Source: Symsagittifera roscoffensis (lineage: Eukaryota; Xenacoelomorpha; Acoela; Convolutidae). Taken from it: a DNA stretch of 64,000 bases. Below the pieces are notes generated by a model. It saw only the letters and a list, made by a program, of their open reading frames with translations, ran no database searches and was not told the origin of the DNA. This document shows positions 22,601-32,613 of the stretch, piece by piece (within the stretch, counting starts at the first letter, position 1; each line of letters opens with the position of its first letter). Position numbers and translations under genes: made by a program. The DNA lies in assembly GCF_963678635.1 (NCBI RefSeq), contig NC_087062.1, positions 53,082,473 to 53,146,472 on the forward strand, given 5' to 3'.

Positions 22601-23962
22601 TGTTACTGCGATCACTGTAAAACAGTATTCGAAGCAATGGGATGCTATTACCACGGACTTGTGGGGAAAATTTCAAAACCAATGACAAGATCAAAAATCA
22701 CATCAGAAACCACTTTCCCTATAAAAGACCTCTTTCTTCAGACTCCCTTCTAGCAAAAATAAAAGAGGGATCTCTTTTTGGCTACGTTCAGTGCGATTTA
22801 GTTGTTCCAGATGAGCTAAAATGAAACTTTACCAACTTTCCTCCAATTTTCAAAAACACTGAAGTTGGAAGAAATGATATTGGAGACTACATGATAAACT
22901 ATGCAATCGAGAACGACATGTTAAAGCATCCCCAGAGAATGCTGATATCTAGTTTCAAGCTGGAAAATGGAACAGTAAGAACTCCTCTGTTCAACTTTTA
23001 TTTGGAACTTGGCTTGCAGTGCACCAAAATTTACCGTTTTGTGCAGTATACTCCACTGAAATGTTTCAATAATTTCGTTCAATCAGTGGTTGATGCGAGA
23101 AGAGAAGGAGATGAAAACACTCTATTAGAAAGTGTAGCAGAAACAATGAAATTTTTGGGTAATTCCTCGTATCGATATCAGATCATGGATAGATCTCGAG
23201 ACATACAATCACAAAAAATCTGAGCGATGAAAAAACTCATAAGGCAACCAATGGGTCATTGTTCAAAAAACTGAATACAGTTGAAAAAGACTTACATAAG
23301 GTGGAGTTATTCAAATCAACCATTGAACACAGAGAACCCATCATCGTTGGATTTTTCATACTTCAGTATGCGAAACTGAGAATGTTGGAACTCTACTATA
23401 ACTTCTTTTGACAAGTTCTGTGATGTGAATAAATTTAAGAGTTGGAGATGGACACAGACTCGTTTTACTTGGCACTTGCGGAAGAGAATTTATACGACTA
23501 TATCCAACCAGATAAGAGAGCTGCTTGGGAAAAATGAGGGAAAATGACTGTAGGGATCCTTTCAAGGCGGATGCAAAATCTAATTTCTTCCCAACGTGTT
23601 GCAGTACTCATAAAAAGCATGATAAACGGGAGCCGGGACTTGTAAAAGAAGAATTTAGATGTACAGAAATGTTATGTTTGTGTAGCAAGACAAATTGCTG
23701 CTATGACACCAAGTCCGATAAGTTCAAATTTATCAGTAAAGGATTAAAAAAACGGGTTCTATAAGATTCTGGAGACGGTTCCTTGTCACAATACAGGAGA
23801 GTGCTTGATGAAGCAATTAGCCTTACATCTACTAACAGAGGATTCAGAACTATAAATCATATGATTGCTACATATGAACAGACAAAGAAAGGACTAAGCT
23901 ATTTTTATCCAAAAAGACAAGTACAAGATGATGGAAATCATACAAAACCATTGAACTTATAA
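19640..23962 (+). pseudogene. Polinton protein-primed DNA polymerase B
   Basis: This is the replicative polymerase of the element. The N-terminal end has paired C2H2-like fingers (CPDCKYSTYNQQEMNYH then KKH), followed by LQQHRRK. The middle has IPMGCPDSVLPEPLL, LCLFRALAMY, FRCPSCDTFFKRSEF and HIYPKNVYELRETLF. Exonuclease blocks are FDFES and PVFGLNSGRYDLNLIKSY. Then come FLKGATTLDSFLKAYKT, a region with ID-SQLYP-type polymerase A sequence, the B-region NSSYRYQIMDRS and the C-region METD-type stretch near 23450, then EEFRCTEMLCLCSKTNCCYD and a C-terminal GLSYFYPKR. Order and content match Polinton PolB over its full length of about 1,200 residues. It is a fossil with roughly ten or more breaks. 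Confidence 0.92.
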
Positions 23963-24229
23963 GAACTGATCTGCTGTAGTAAAGTTATTCTTGATGTCGT
24001 ATTATATTGGTTTTTGATATTTAAATGTAAAGTTTTGCGGTAAACTTGTTATACAATGCAGTGATTTATATATATTTTTTGTAATGTAATTTTTTTATCA
24101 AAAAATTTGACCTTTGTTGAAGATTCAGTAGGTTTCAGAATAAATTCAGATGAATAGAAAGTACATGTTTATTAGATCAAATTAGAACAAATCTTATTGT
24201 TTTCTGGATTTTTTTGAAATTTTTTTCAT
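23963..24229. other. AT-rich spacer after polymerase B
   Basis: No gene is seen. The stretch is T-rich, with ATATATTTTTTG and oligo-T runs that could serve 3' end formation. Confidence 0.5.
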
Positions 24230-24600
24230 AACAATTCCAAGTTTTTTACCCAAAAACTCTTACCATTGACTTACCATGTATCAAACATCCTTCATTACAC
24301 AACCCATTACGTAATTAACCCGTGATATTTACAAAGTAGTTAACACGCGCCAACATTTTCGCGGAAAACTAGACACTTCCACTCAAAAACCAAAAAACCG
24401 TTTTTCTTACCATTATCGTACCATCACACAAACCATAAAACCTTACCATCGGTATTACCTATCTTAATACATTGTAGAATCTATACCCAATGTTAATACA
24501 TAGCTGGCAGACCGGATGCTCTATTCCTTATCTTAAAAGATGAGGGTCTGCCACCTCCCCTCCCCCCACTTAACCTCCAACATCTTCTACTCTGATTACT
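24230..24600 (+). repeat. Leader block upstream of the protease, repeated at 43440-43920
   Basis: This block and 43440-43920 share order and sequence: CTTACCAT repeats, an AACTAGACA-TTCC segment, AAAAACCGTTTTTCTTACCAT, then several CCTATSTTAATACAT motifs, a hairpin (TGGCAGACC at 24505-24513 pairing with GGTCTGCCA at 24545-24553) and a pyrimidine-rich stretch just before a coding start. The same motif occurs elsewhere in the Polinton DNA (9692, 17001, 34002, 35815). It looks like a promoter or transcript leader of Polinton genes. Confidence 0.6.
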
Positions 24601-24610
24601 TAAATTAGAA

Positions 24611-25050
24611 ATGGATAATATTCAAATTATCTAGCTGATTAATCGATGCAAACATCTGAAATGTCGTTTTGGATGTTTTTATGCGGCTGATTATGCGATT
24701 AAATTCAAACTGAGAAGAAACTATTCTTTTATGATAGTTATTGCATCCAAGTCTGATCAACCTGGAACGCATTGGTTACTATTTGCAAGAGTTGGAGATT
24801 TTGTTTTGTTTGCAGACCCTCTTGGAAGAAATTTATTAGAGTAACCAGAAAAGTACATAGCAATGAGGCTCGCGACTTATGATCCCATCCAAGTTTTGAT
24901 GAAGAAGCCTATTCAACTGCAAACTCTGTCTTGTGTAGACGTTTTTGTATATACGTTGCTCATTTGACTCTTTCATCTAGATTTCAATTAAATGTTGAAT
25001 TTAATGACCATGATAAGATACGTTTTGCTACACATATGATGTTCTAAAAA
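24611..25050 (+). pseudogene. Polinton adenain-like cysteine protease
   Basis: In Polintons and adenoviruses this protease matures capsid proteins. The plus strand reads MDNIQII, then CRFGCFYAADYAI, then FMIVIASKSDQPGTHWLLFA. The HW pair is the expected catalytic histidine context, followed by VLFADPLGRN (acidic residue context) and PIQLQT with a downstream Cys region. This order is that of Polinton PRO proteins. It follows polymerase B in the same direction. It is a fossil with a few breaks. Confidence 0.75.
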
Positions 25051-25159
25051 TTGTGATGCTTTCTATAATTTATAAATGATATTTTTTCCAAAAGTTCGTT
25101 TTTACTTGTCTGGGAGAATATTCTAGAAGACTGTTTTCAAAACCACGCTACATAAATGT

Positions 25160-25285
25160 AACGAGAAACATTTTATAAAGAGTCCTTCAAAAATTTGAGG
25201 CATTGCGATTAGGATTAACTTGCAACCGCTAGCCCGGCGTTGCTCGTCGCTATGCTTTTCGGGAACGTCTCCGGCTGGTGTAGTA
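25160..25285 (+). repeat. Interspersed GC-rich repeat (plus copy)
   Basis: The segment has AGAGTCCTTCAAAAATTTGAGGCATTG, and then AGCCCGGCGTTGCTCGTCGC. The reverse complement of a close relative lies at 27915-28070 (GACGAGCAGCGCCGGGTT, CCTCAATATTTCGAAGGACC). A short SINE- or MITE-like repeat is likely; no coding content is seen. Longer strings are not quoted. Confidence 0.5.
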
Positions 25286-26079
25286 ACATGTTTTCTCTTA
25301 AGGACAGAAAATGAAAATGCTAAAAATCAAAAACTTAAATTCTTTTCCATTATAAACTTACCAAACATAATTTTTGAATCCATCTCTAAAAGACCATGAC
25401 CACTCAAAATAATATCAATAAATTTTGCAAACTCAGAGGCATTATCACCGTTTAAAATGTTAGTAAAGCGTTCAATGGTTCATTAGTAATCAGGTCAGTT
25501 TGAATTTGAATTGAACAAGTCTGTGGGGCAAAATAAACTTGTGGTAACTTTCCTTGCACAGCAGCTGCAGGTCCACTAATTCCAAGGCTGTTAGCTGAGT
25601 TGTAGTTGGCAGCAATTTTAATTTTTTCAATCAGTGGCCCCTTTAGAGTACCACAAAGCTCTTCTTTTCGAGAACGTCTCCGGCTGGTGTAGTAACAGGT
25701 TTTCTCTTAAGGACAGAAAATGAAAATGCTAAAAATCAAAAACTTAAATTCTTTTCCATTATAAACTTACCAAACATAATTTTTGAATCCATCTCTAAAA
25801 GACCATGAACACTCAAAATAATATCAATAAATTTTGCAAACTCAGAGGCCTTATCACCGTTTAAAATATTAGTAAAGCGTTCAATGGTTCATTAGTAATC
25901 AGGTCAGTTTGAATTTGAATTGAACAAGTCTGTGGGGCAAAATAAACTTGTGGTAACTTTCCTTGCACAGCAGCTGCAGGTCCACTAATTCCAAGGCTGT
26001 TAGCTGAGTTGTAGTTGGCAGCAATTTTAATTTTTTCAATCAGTGGCCCCTTTAGAGTACCACAAAGCTCTTCGATCAT
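25263..26079. repeat. 409-bp direct tandem duplication
   Basis: Two nearly identical blocks start with GAACGTCTCCGGCTGG at 25263 and 25672 and each ends with CACAAAGCTCTTC. They differ by a few bases. Each carries the same exon-like minus-strand sequence. Confidence 0.9.
25670..26079 (-). CDS. Exon-like coding block of unknown family, tandemly duplicated
   Basis: The minus strand encodes a protein piece beginning MIEELCGTLKGPLIEKIKI, continuing with SLGISGPAAAVQGKLPQVYF and QIQTDLITNE. In the neighbouring frame it continues with RFTNILNGDKASEFAKFI and SVHGLLEMDSKIMF and ends at a GTAAGT consensus donor (about 25780). The frame change just before the last segment suggests a pseudo-exon or an indel. 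The other tandem copy is at 25263-25664. I do not recognise the family. The composition (Gly, Pro, Ala rich, well-formed) suggests a real protein exon carried here by duplication. Confidence 0.4.
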
Positions 26080-26099
26080 CGTAAAAAGACGCTATGTTT

Positions 26100-26525
26100 T
26101 CTCTTTGAAGTAAAGTTTTTCAAAGGATTTGAGTTCTAGTTTTAGTTAGAGAAACCATAAAGTGTAATAAAAAGAAGACGCTACCAGGTTTATTGAAACT
26201 GGACCACATCTGAGACCACCCAATACCAATAACTTAGATTCGTTATTACAGAAACTATATTCACTATTTTAATTCTTTATCTCAAGTCAACAACGAATCA
26301 AAATAGTCAAACTTCACTTCAAAATTTGAAAATGACCACTCCATTGCAAATAAATTCAAACTCATCTCTTCAGAGAAAAATCATCTACAAAACCTATATG
26401 ACAGACTAGATTGTGGTTGTACAGCAGAACAAAAAAACCCGAACCAGAACCGAGACGTCAAAGCATCAAAAATGAATAGTGGGTTACTAAATTGTGATGC
26501 CCAACTTCATTATCGACCGTATCGA
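26100..26525. other. Spacer without recognised gene
   Basis: AT-rich, with short open frames only. A 25-codon frame starting MTTPLQINSNSSLQ near 26330 is not supported by anything else. Confidence 0.4.
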
Positions 26526-26531
26526 TCTCCT

Positions 26532-26539
26532 TATATAGA
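26532..26539 (+). promoter_or_regulatory. TATA box for the small gene at 26569
   Basis: TTATATAGAG lies about 35 bases before the ATG and is flanked by GC-richer sequence (GACCGTATCGATCTCC), a normal core-promoter distance if transcription starts near 26560. Confidence 0.4.
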
Positions 26540-26568
26540 GTCGGAAACGAATATACGAGAGTGTCAGC

Positions 26569-26763
26569 ATGACTGAAAGCTACCCCGCTCTGGAGCGAAC
26601 AGATGTTTACGATCCAAATTCGCTAGAGCGGTCCGCGGGTAAAATTTTGTCTGACTACGACTGTCAGTCAATTTTACTAAATGTGAATCAAGAAGGGTTT
26701 TTCAGAGATTATGCAGTGCGAGAGTCTTACTGGAACATGGACTCTGTCAGGTCGCCAGACTGA
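26569..26763 (+). CDS. Small acidic open frame of unknown function
   Basis: A 64-codon frame, MTESYPALERTDVYDPNSLE..., is acidic and has no membrane segment or known motif. A TATA box precedes it. A second open frame in another phase (26777-26971) follows after a few bases with a proline-rich middle and a basic end (MKRKVQFIDF). The two may be exons or a gene broken by a small indel. No family is recognised. Confidence 0.3.
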   Translation: MTESYPALERTDVYDPNSLERSAGKILSDYDCQSILLNVNQEGFFRDYAVRESYWNMDSVRSPD

Positions 26764-26776
26764 ACTCCTTGAGATG

Positions 26777-26971
26777 AGTACATAACTCCCACAAATTCGG
26801 AGATGTCGTTCGACGATCAAGGAACGCCAGCAGTCGTAAACCAACACCAACCCTCTTCGTCATGATAAGCAAGCAGTCCGATCCAGTAGCACCAGGCAAA
26901 TTGCCTGAAACTCCACCAATTGCAGCTTGCTATGCACCTATGAAAAGAAAGGTGCAATTCATAGACTTTTA
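26777..26971 (+). CDS. Open frame with proline-rich segment and basic C-terminus
   Basis: This frame lacks a good early ATG. It encodes KPTPTLFVMISKQSDPVAP, then PGKLPETPPIAACYAPMK and RKVQFIDF before a stop. The GC content is higher than the surroundings. It probably belongs with the preceding small frame. Confidence 0.25.
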
Positions 26972-27389
26972 AAACCTAAACTGTTTGACGCTCGTTGTCA
27001 CTTTGTAGATTTCGTTAGCCTGAGAATCATCTCGTAACTTATTTTGTAAATAACACCGATTGAATTTTTTATCAGGCTTTAAGTCTGCTGAGTTGTTTTC
27101 AATTGTCAAAAAACTGAAACCAAACAAAAGAAGAGAAAAAAACTTAGTCAAAATATTTTAAAAAAACGGTTTAGAAACCAAATACTGAACTATCAGTTTT
27201 AACGCTGCTGCTCTCTGTTAGAAGACAGACGTGTCATTTGCATTCATTCGATCAAAGACTCAGTCATTAATTGTGTAACTTCTGAAAAGTAACAAGTTTT
27301 TTTTTGCTATTTTGTCTTTTATTTTTTTCCTGCAAAATATAAGTCAAAAAATATTTAGAGATAAATAGAAATCATTTTCACAGAAGAAA
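26972..27389. other. AT-rich spacer
   Basis: No gene, RNA or clear repeat is seen apart from short homopolymer runs. Confidence 0.4.

Positions 27390-27421
<32 letters not shown>
27390..27421. repeat. (GA)n microsatellite
   Basis: About 32 bases of GA dinucleotides with one interruption (GAGGGAGAGA). Confidence 0.95.
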
Positions 27422-27422
<1 letters not shown>

Positions 27423-27480
27423 CTGCACTGCACTGACGAGTCCACATACCCCATTTTTCAATTATCCTTTTCGCTATATA

Positions 27481-27498
27481 GCTTTCTTATAAGAAAGC
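27481..27498. repeat. Perfect 18-bp palindrome
   Basis: GCTTTCTTATAAGAAAGC reads the same on both strands. TTC and GAA triplets are present but the spacing is not that of a heat-shock element. Confidence 0.7.
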
Positions 27499-27914
27499 AT
27501 AATATGGAACGGTCCGGCATAATAATTCCGGGAATTCAGCCATACTATTGGCTCTTTTCAAACACTCTCTGTCATCTCTCTCCCATTTGCCGTGTGCCTG
27601 ATGGGGTTATCTTGGTCTTACGCGAAGGCAACAGATAGTGTTTGAGCTGTTATAAAGCATGATATAGCCTAATATCATATTTTAATAACAATTACACGTG
27701 CATAAATATCAAAGTATTGGTAAACATGGCGAAAAAATCATAATACGTTTTTAAAATTTTTTGAGCAAGGTTATCAACCCTCTCCACAAGATCATGGCAA
27801 ATTGATTGGACTAGGTTTCATTGGATTTGGAGACAAAAATTTTTTCTTTGTAAAATTTGCTTTTTAAAAAAATTCTGATAAGGAAAACAAAACTGACTTT
27901 GACAAAAGTTTTAT

Positions 27915-28070
27915 CTTGAAATTAATCAGCGTAGCGAAGCGTAACGTCCATAGGAGCGTAGGGACGAGCAGCGCCGGGTTATTTTTCGCCCGCCAAACCA
28001 AAACGGCCATGCCTCAATATTTCGAAGGACCCTCTATGAACGTTTATGCAGAAGAAACATTCATATTGAC
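27915..28070 (-). repeat. Interspersed GC-rich repeat (minus copy)
   Basis: Inverted relative of 25160-25285, carrying GACGAGCAGCGCCGGGTT and CTCAATATTTCGAAGGACC. The 85-codon plus frame across it is incidental. Confidence 0.5.
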
Positions 28071-28258
28071 ATACATATTTGCATACGTAATAAATATACA
28101 CACATCAAAAAATCCATTTAGTCAAACTTATTGCATACACATAAATTTCACCAAGCACAATAATGATACATGAGATAAGCATTTTTTGAAACTTTTATTG
28201 GAAAAATTAATAAAATTCATAATCTTCAGCAAATACTCTTTTACCGGAAACAAACAAA

Positions 28259-28269
28259 CCCCCCCCCCC
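28259..28269. repeat. Poly-C run
   Basis: Eleven consecutive cytosines. Confidence 0.95.
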
Positions 28270-28308
28270 ACTTCTTTCCTTCTGCTACTACTTCTATTTA
28301 ATTTGTAA

Positions 28309-28309
<1 letters not shown>

Positions 28310-28372
<63 letters not shown>

Positions 28373-28396
28373 GCTGCTACTACTGCTACTACTACT
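28310..28396. repeat. (CTA)n trinucleotide microsatellite
   Basis: About 87 bases of CTA/CTG triplets. The minus strand reads as a serine run, which is a consequence of the repeat. Confidence 0.95.
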
Positions 28397-28750
28397 AGCA
28401 TGGCTGTTATGATCATTTTCCAACTTTCTCAAATTGTATTCCCACCTCACCTCCAGAACAAAACTTTGTGACCGTAAAGCAAATACATATCCATAATGAA
28501 GGTGTTTAAATAAAGCTTGAAGCAAAGTTCTCTGAAAGCAAAACAGTCACAGCACACAGTAAAAGTAATAGATTCCTTAACAGGGGCTAATAACTCAATA
28601 AAAACCTCAATCAACAATCTTAAACTAATTTAATTTATGCTTTGCCAAACTTCAGCTATTCCTTATAGGAAAACAACTTAATTCGAAATTTTAAGTTTAA
28701 AAAAAACTTGGAAAAATCAACACTTAACAAATTGCCTTCAAAACAAGAAA

Positions 28751-30052
28751 CTCTGAGCGACCGGCGAAGCCTGAAAAAACATCTACAGGGTGTTCACAAG
28801 ATCGACGAAGTCAACTCTGACTACATCGCTGAGAGTAATATGGGAAAATATCGTGAACATCCATAAAAATAGTGGAGAACGGGCAGAGAGAAGAATATGT
28901 CTCTACGATCTTAAGTATTCAAAAACGATCGTGCGTATGCAAACCATATGCAAAACGAGCATGTCCTGTCAGCATGGGACGTAAATTGAGTGATTCTCAC
29001 CCAAGTACATCCCAGACCCAGTGAGTCGGCATTTGATGGGGCAGAAAGGGTATGCAACATCATACCAATGGACACTAAAAAGGGCCTGTTGGCTCTATTT
29101 GTGTCAAAACGAGCAGAGAGAGAAGTTTTGATAAATCAATATATCATGTACGAGCCTTGGAAAATTCAGTTGTCAGTAGAAGTGATACTGGAAAAAGAAA
29201 AACAGGACGGATCTGAGGAAGTGATCACCATTCTTGCCAACTGTAAAATGGTCGCCGTCGATGTTCAGGGATGGAAAACCGAGCAATTCTATGATTGCTA
29301 ATATCAAACACTTTCAACTGTCCATCAGTATGCTTCACATGGCACCGGGTGGAGAATTCGAAAAATCGACAAAATTGTCCTGAAAATGTTGCGGTCTGCA
29401 CCATTCAGAGGTGCCTCATACTTGGCTCTGCCAGCCGGTCTTGTTAAACATCAGCTTTTTTTACTGAATATCTGCAACTATGAGAATGACAAATGCTTCT
29501 TTTACTGTTTCGTCGCCGAGTTTCATCGTCAGAAAAAAATAGCAATCACCCTTAAGACGATCCGCAGAGACCAGGAGGATAAATAGACGTACTACAACAA
29601 AGAACAAAACTCAAGAACACATGAACCAATTTTTGAACTCCTCTACCACATGGGTGTACCAGCTATATTCCAATTTGAAGTTCTTAACGATGTGCAAATG
29701 AATGTCTTCAGGTTAGATAGTGAATTGAAATTTGAATTAATCATTAACAAATTTTTTTTTATATCAGTATGAAAAAGTGTAAAAGCAAAATCAAAGCAAT
29801 AAAAGGACCACAAAATTGTTAGGTATTTATTCACACAATTTACTACATTGCAACAGTTTTAGGTATTGCGGGACAAAACTGCTGCCATTGAGAGTGTCAA
29901 AACATCAGTGCGACTTCGTGTTGAATCTCCTACTCATAAACGATATGTCAAAGCATCACTTTCTAGTGATCACGAATCTCATTAAGTCAGTCAGCAAACT
30001 ACAGAACCGAAAACTGAGAAAACGAAAGGTTCTCTGCAGAAACTGACTCCAC
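28751..30052 (+). pseudogene. N-terminal region of a second, divergent Polinton-type polymerase gene
   Basis: The plus strand starts with finger-like segments (RRSLKKHLQGVHK, YANHMQNEH). It continues with LALFVSKRAEREVLI, KIQLSVEVILEKE and then GASYLALPAGLVKH. Next come NICNYENDKCFFYCFVAEF, QMNVFR, LLPLRVSKHQCDFVLNLLLI and HFLVITNLIKSVSKL. This succession is the N-terminal region found ahead of the polymerase in many arthropod and cnidarian Polinton-like viruses, and it differs from the polymerase at 19640. An intron-like gap of about 150 bases, with GT at 29712 and AG at 29861-29862, separates the last two blocks. The polymerase domain itself is absent; the inverted-repeat element begins soon after. 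It is a broken fossil. Confidence 0.6.
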
Positions 30053-30747
30053 CGATTTTCGTCACCAGAACGACTAGTGCGTCATCAATTAGTGTGCAGG
30101 GGAAACAACCACACCCTTGTTGTAGTCGTTTCCTTGCTTTTGAAGTAAACTTTCGGTTGAGAATGATGTATATTAGTATCTTGAAATTTTCAAATGTTAG
30201 CAAAAGATACATTTTCCAGCACAGTTCTCAGTTTCTTTTCTGAATCGTTGAAAAAAAAGCAAAAGAAAACCATAATTTTTAGTAAATCAATCCCCATTAT
30301 CTATTACGCACTACTCTATGATTGCTTTTAGAAGCACTAAGCCAGGAAAATTTTAAAATGGCTTTACTAGGTAAAAACTTTTAATTAATCAATGTTTTAT
30401 AAATATCCAGTTTTTTATAGTATTTCAACAATTACTTAAGCACTCGTCAGCGTATGTGATTTAATTTTACTACAAATTTATCGCAACAAAGTCCCCTCAA
30501 GCTGGCAACCCATGGAGTTTTTACAGTAGATGGAAGATTTTCGAATCGATTTCCATTGAAAGTTCCAAGACAATTTGAACTCGGTGGTTGCTGGTTTTAT
30601 CATCAATCAGAACTTTTGAATTTGACAAAACAAGAATAATCATGACAAAACTGTAAATTTTTTACGAGACGTTTTTCAAAATTAGTGTATAGCCTTTTCA
30701 GATTCAGTAAAAAATTATTATTCAAAGTATTTTCTACTATATTTTTA

Positions 30748-30996
30748 TTAAAAATATATCAGTTTTACCTTCTCTTGGAGTGTGTTTTGAGACTGCTGAG
30801 CACATAATTTAATATTATGTTGACAATGCTTCTTCTTGACATGATTAGTAAGTTCGTCGCTGCTATATGTATAAAAGTTACAATTGGAACACTCTAAAAC
30901 GCCACGGTGCTTTCGATGTCTTGATGCTTGTAAGCGAGTGTATTCTCTTCCACATTCAAGACATGGAATTCTTTCGTTTCTATTCAGTGACGGCAT
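30748..30996 (-). CDS. Outward-facing C2H2 zinc-finger frame in the left TIR
   Basis: The 82-codon frame begins MPSLNRNERIPCLECGREYT and has two finger units: C-x2-C with a downstream H-x3-H (ASRHRKH), and CSNCNFYTYSSDELTNHVKK followed by KH. This is the layout of the N-terminal fingers of Polinton polymerases (compare CPDCKYSTYNQQEMNYH in the gene at 19640). It points toward the element's outer end. Its coding sequence reaches a GAGAAG/GTAAAA splice-donor match (GT at 30768-30767), so it may be a first exon. Confidence 0.6.
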   Translation of the reverse strand: MPSLNRNERIPCLECGREYTRLQASRHRKHRGVLECSNCNFYTYSSDELTNHVKKKHCQHNIKLCAQQSQNTLQEKVKLIYF

Positions 30997-31183
30997 CTCA
31001 AAAAGTAGAAAAACAAAAAAATGGGAGATTTAGAATGTCCCAAGTTTTTTGAAAAGAAAAGTTGAATAACCTCAAAAAAAGAATAAAAATGAATAAAAAA
31101 AACAAATTTTTTAATCAATTTCTTTTAATGTGAAAGAAAATCAGAATGGATTTACTTTTCAGTCTAGCTGAAATAAAATTTAT

Positions 31184-31340
31184 CCAATCTAACCAGGGAG
31201 TTTTCAAAAGTTTTGCTATCAACCAATGAGAATCGAGCATTAATTATAAGGAAATTTTTATCTTTTCTGATATCAACCAATCAGAATCGACTTTCAATGG
31301 TTATGGGATTTTCAATAAATTTTATGTCAACCAATCAAAA
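31184..31340 (-). promoter_or_regulatory. CCAAT-box series in the left TIR
   Basis: CCAAT cores at 31184, 31223, 31277 and 31331, the last three as AACCAATSAGAATCG-like boxes exactly 54 bases apart. They are followed by decayed versions near 31385 and 31434. They precede gene E and, in the other direction, the zinc-finger frame. NF-Y would be the expected factor. Confidence 0.6.
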
Positions 31341-31504
31341 CTGAGTTCTACTTCTCACGGGTTTTTCAACCCTTTCAATATCAAATGATCATAATTGAAT
31401 ATTTTTTTAGTAACACTGTTTGTTGGAAATCATCCTATTAGAATCAAGCATTTTCAAAAAGTGAACTGTTTATTACTAAAAAAAACGTAATCATTTTTTG
31501 AAAA

Positions 31505-32086
31505 ATGTCTATCAAAAAACATCTGAATTTCCTCGAGTTACTTTACAAGAAAAAAGAAAAAATTCCAATTGATTTTCTTATTGATGAAATAGATGTTGAA
31601 TCTTACTTTTTTCACAATTTTTTGGACGTTTATGTTGTCCAAAATAGAGTTCTCCGACTAAGTAAAGGTCTCTTCAGAGAAACTTTTTCAATGTTTACTT
31701 GTGATCAACATATTGCGTGTCAAAGCTTCAAACTTACGGCTGAATTACACCTCACAAGGAAAGAAATTTTATTTATTCTCGAGAATTTGAAATTAATCAA
31801 AAAGTCGTACCATAATATATCAAAAAGTCTTTTTATCCCCTACTCATTACCCAAACTTGTAAAAACTGCCCAGCAAATTTCTTTATTCCATCATTTCTTT
31901 AAGGATTTTCAAAGTTCAAAATCCTGCTTGATTCTTTTTGGAATCAGATTTCCAGAGATTTGCTTTGAACAATTAATCAAATTTGAGTTATCCTCCCAAA
32001 TTTACGTCAAAATCAAAGAACTTGACTATCTACTCAAAAATCAACAATTTGTCATTGATTACATACAAAAAATTCAATTACCTTGA
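31505..32086 (+). CDS. Accessory gene 'E', Lys/Leu-rich protein of unknown family
   Basis: The 193-codon frame has a proper ATG (MSIKKHLNFLELLYKKKEK) and an AT-rich leader. It encodes a basic, leucine- and phenylalanine-rich, probably all-helical protein: FLDVYVVQNRVLRLSKGLFR, then QSFKLTAELHLTRKEILFIL and a C-terminal DYLLKNQQFVIDYIQKIQLP. There is no signal peptide or membrane segment. A fragment of a homologue sits at 18957-19320, beside the left polymerase promoter, which shows that it belongs to the Polinton gene set. It looks whole here. The two halves might be helix-turn-helix-like (LTAELHLTRKEILFILENLK), but this is a guess. Confidence 0.7.
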   Translation: MSIKKHLNFLELLYKKKEKIPIDFLIDEIDVESYFFHNFLDVYVVQNRVLRLSKGLFRETFSMFTCDQHIACQSFKLTAELHLTRKEILFILENLKLIKKSYHNISKSLFIPYSLPKLVKTAQQISLFHHFFKDFQSSKSCLILFGIRFPEICFEQLIKFELSSQIYVKIKELDYLLKNQQFVIDYIQKIQLP

Positions 32087-32245
32087 TTAAAAAAATTCTA
32101 GAGATGCTATTCTTTTGCTATTTTTTTGTTATTTATACCAGCAATACTTCTTATTTTTAAGGCAAACCACTTTTGGTCATTTATTTTTTCAATTTCTTTT
32201 GTGTATATTGCTACTTATTTGGAAGATTTAAGTCCTTAAAAATTT

Positions 32246-32430
32246 CTCTGATTGGATACGACAACTAGAACAAAAATGAAAATTTTTGTGATTGGAAACG
32301 ACAATACCCAAAACGGAACTTTGTTTCCGATTGGACACGACTTTTATCCAAGAATGCCATAAAAGGAAGCTGAAATCTGATTGAACACGACTACAACCCA
32401 AATAAGGAAAATCAATTCTGATTGACCAAA
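32246..32430 (+). promoter_or_regulatory. Five spaced CCAAT-type boxes upstream of gene A (right)
   Basis: Inverted boxes TGATTGGANACGAC begin at 32251, 32291 and 32330, with variants at 32380 and 32421. Spacings of 40, 39, 50 and 41 equal those of the left array read in reverse. They lie about 190 bases before the ATG of gene A. Confidence 0.7.
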
Positions 32431-32613
32431 CCCACACATTCGAGTTTAAGGTATCCCTAACTCCTAACTAAAAATCATTTTATTTTCAACTTAACTACGT
32501 CAACTACCTACTCTCTCAGTTCTAAATACCTTAATTTCAACTTATCTTCCGTCAGCTACCCCCTCTCTCAGCTCTTTCTTGTTTTTACGCTTTTACTCAA
32601 TTCATTGCTCAAA

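Larger units (their letters stand above)
30140..31375 (-). repeat. Left terminal inverted repeat
   Basis: It matches the reverse complement of about 40105-41340 along its length. Examples are TTGAGAATGATG near 30155, the zinc-finger frame, and the CCAAT-box series at 31184-31340. I estimate roughly 90 percent identity by eye, with small indels. Confidence 0.85.

Noticed and set aside
24440-24600. Helitron 3' end suggested by the hairpin
   Set aside because: No CTRR terminus or A/T target context follows the hairpin, and a protease coding start comes next.
28298-28525. Poly-serine protein on the minus strand
   Set aside because: It is the translation of a (CTA)n microsatellite with no other coding support.
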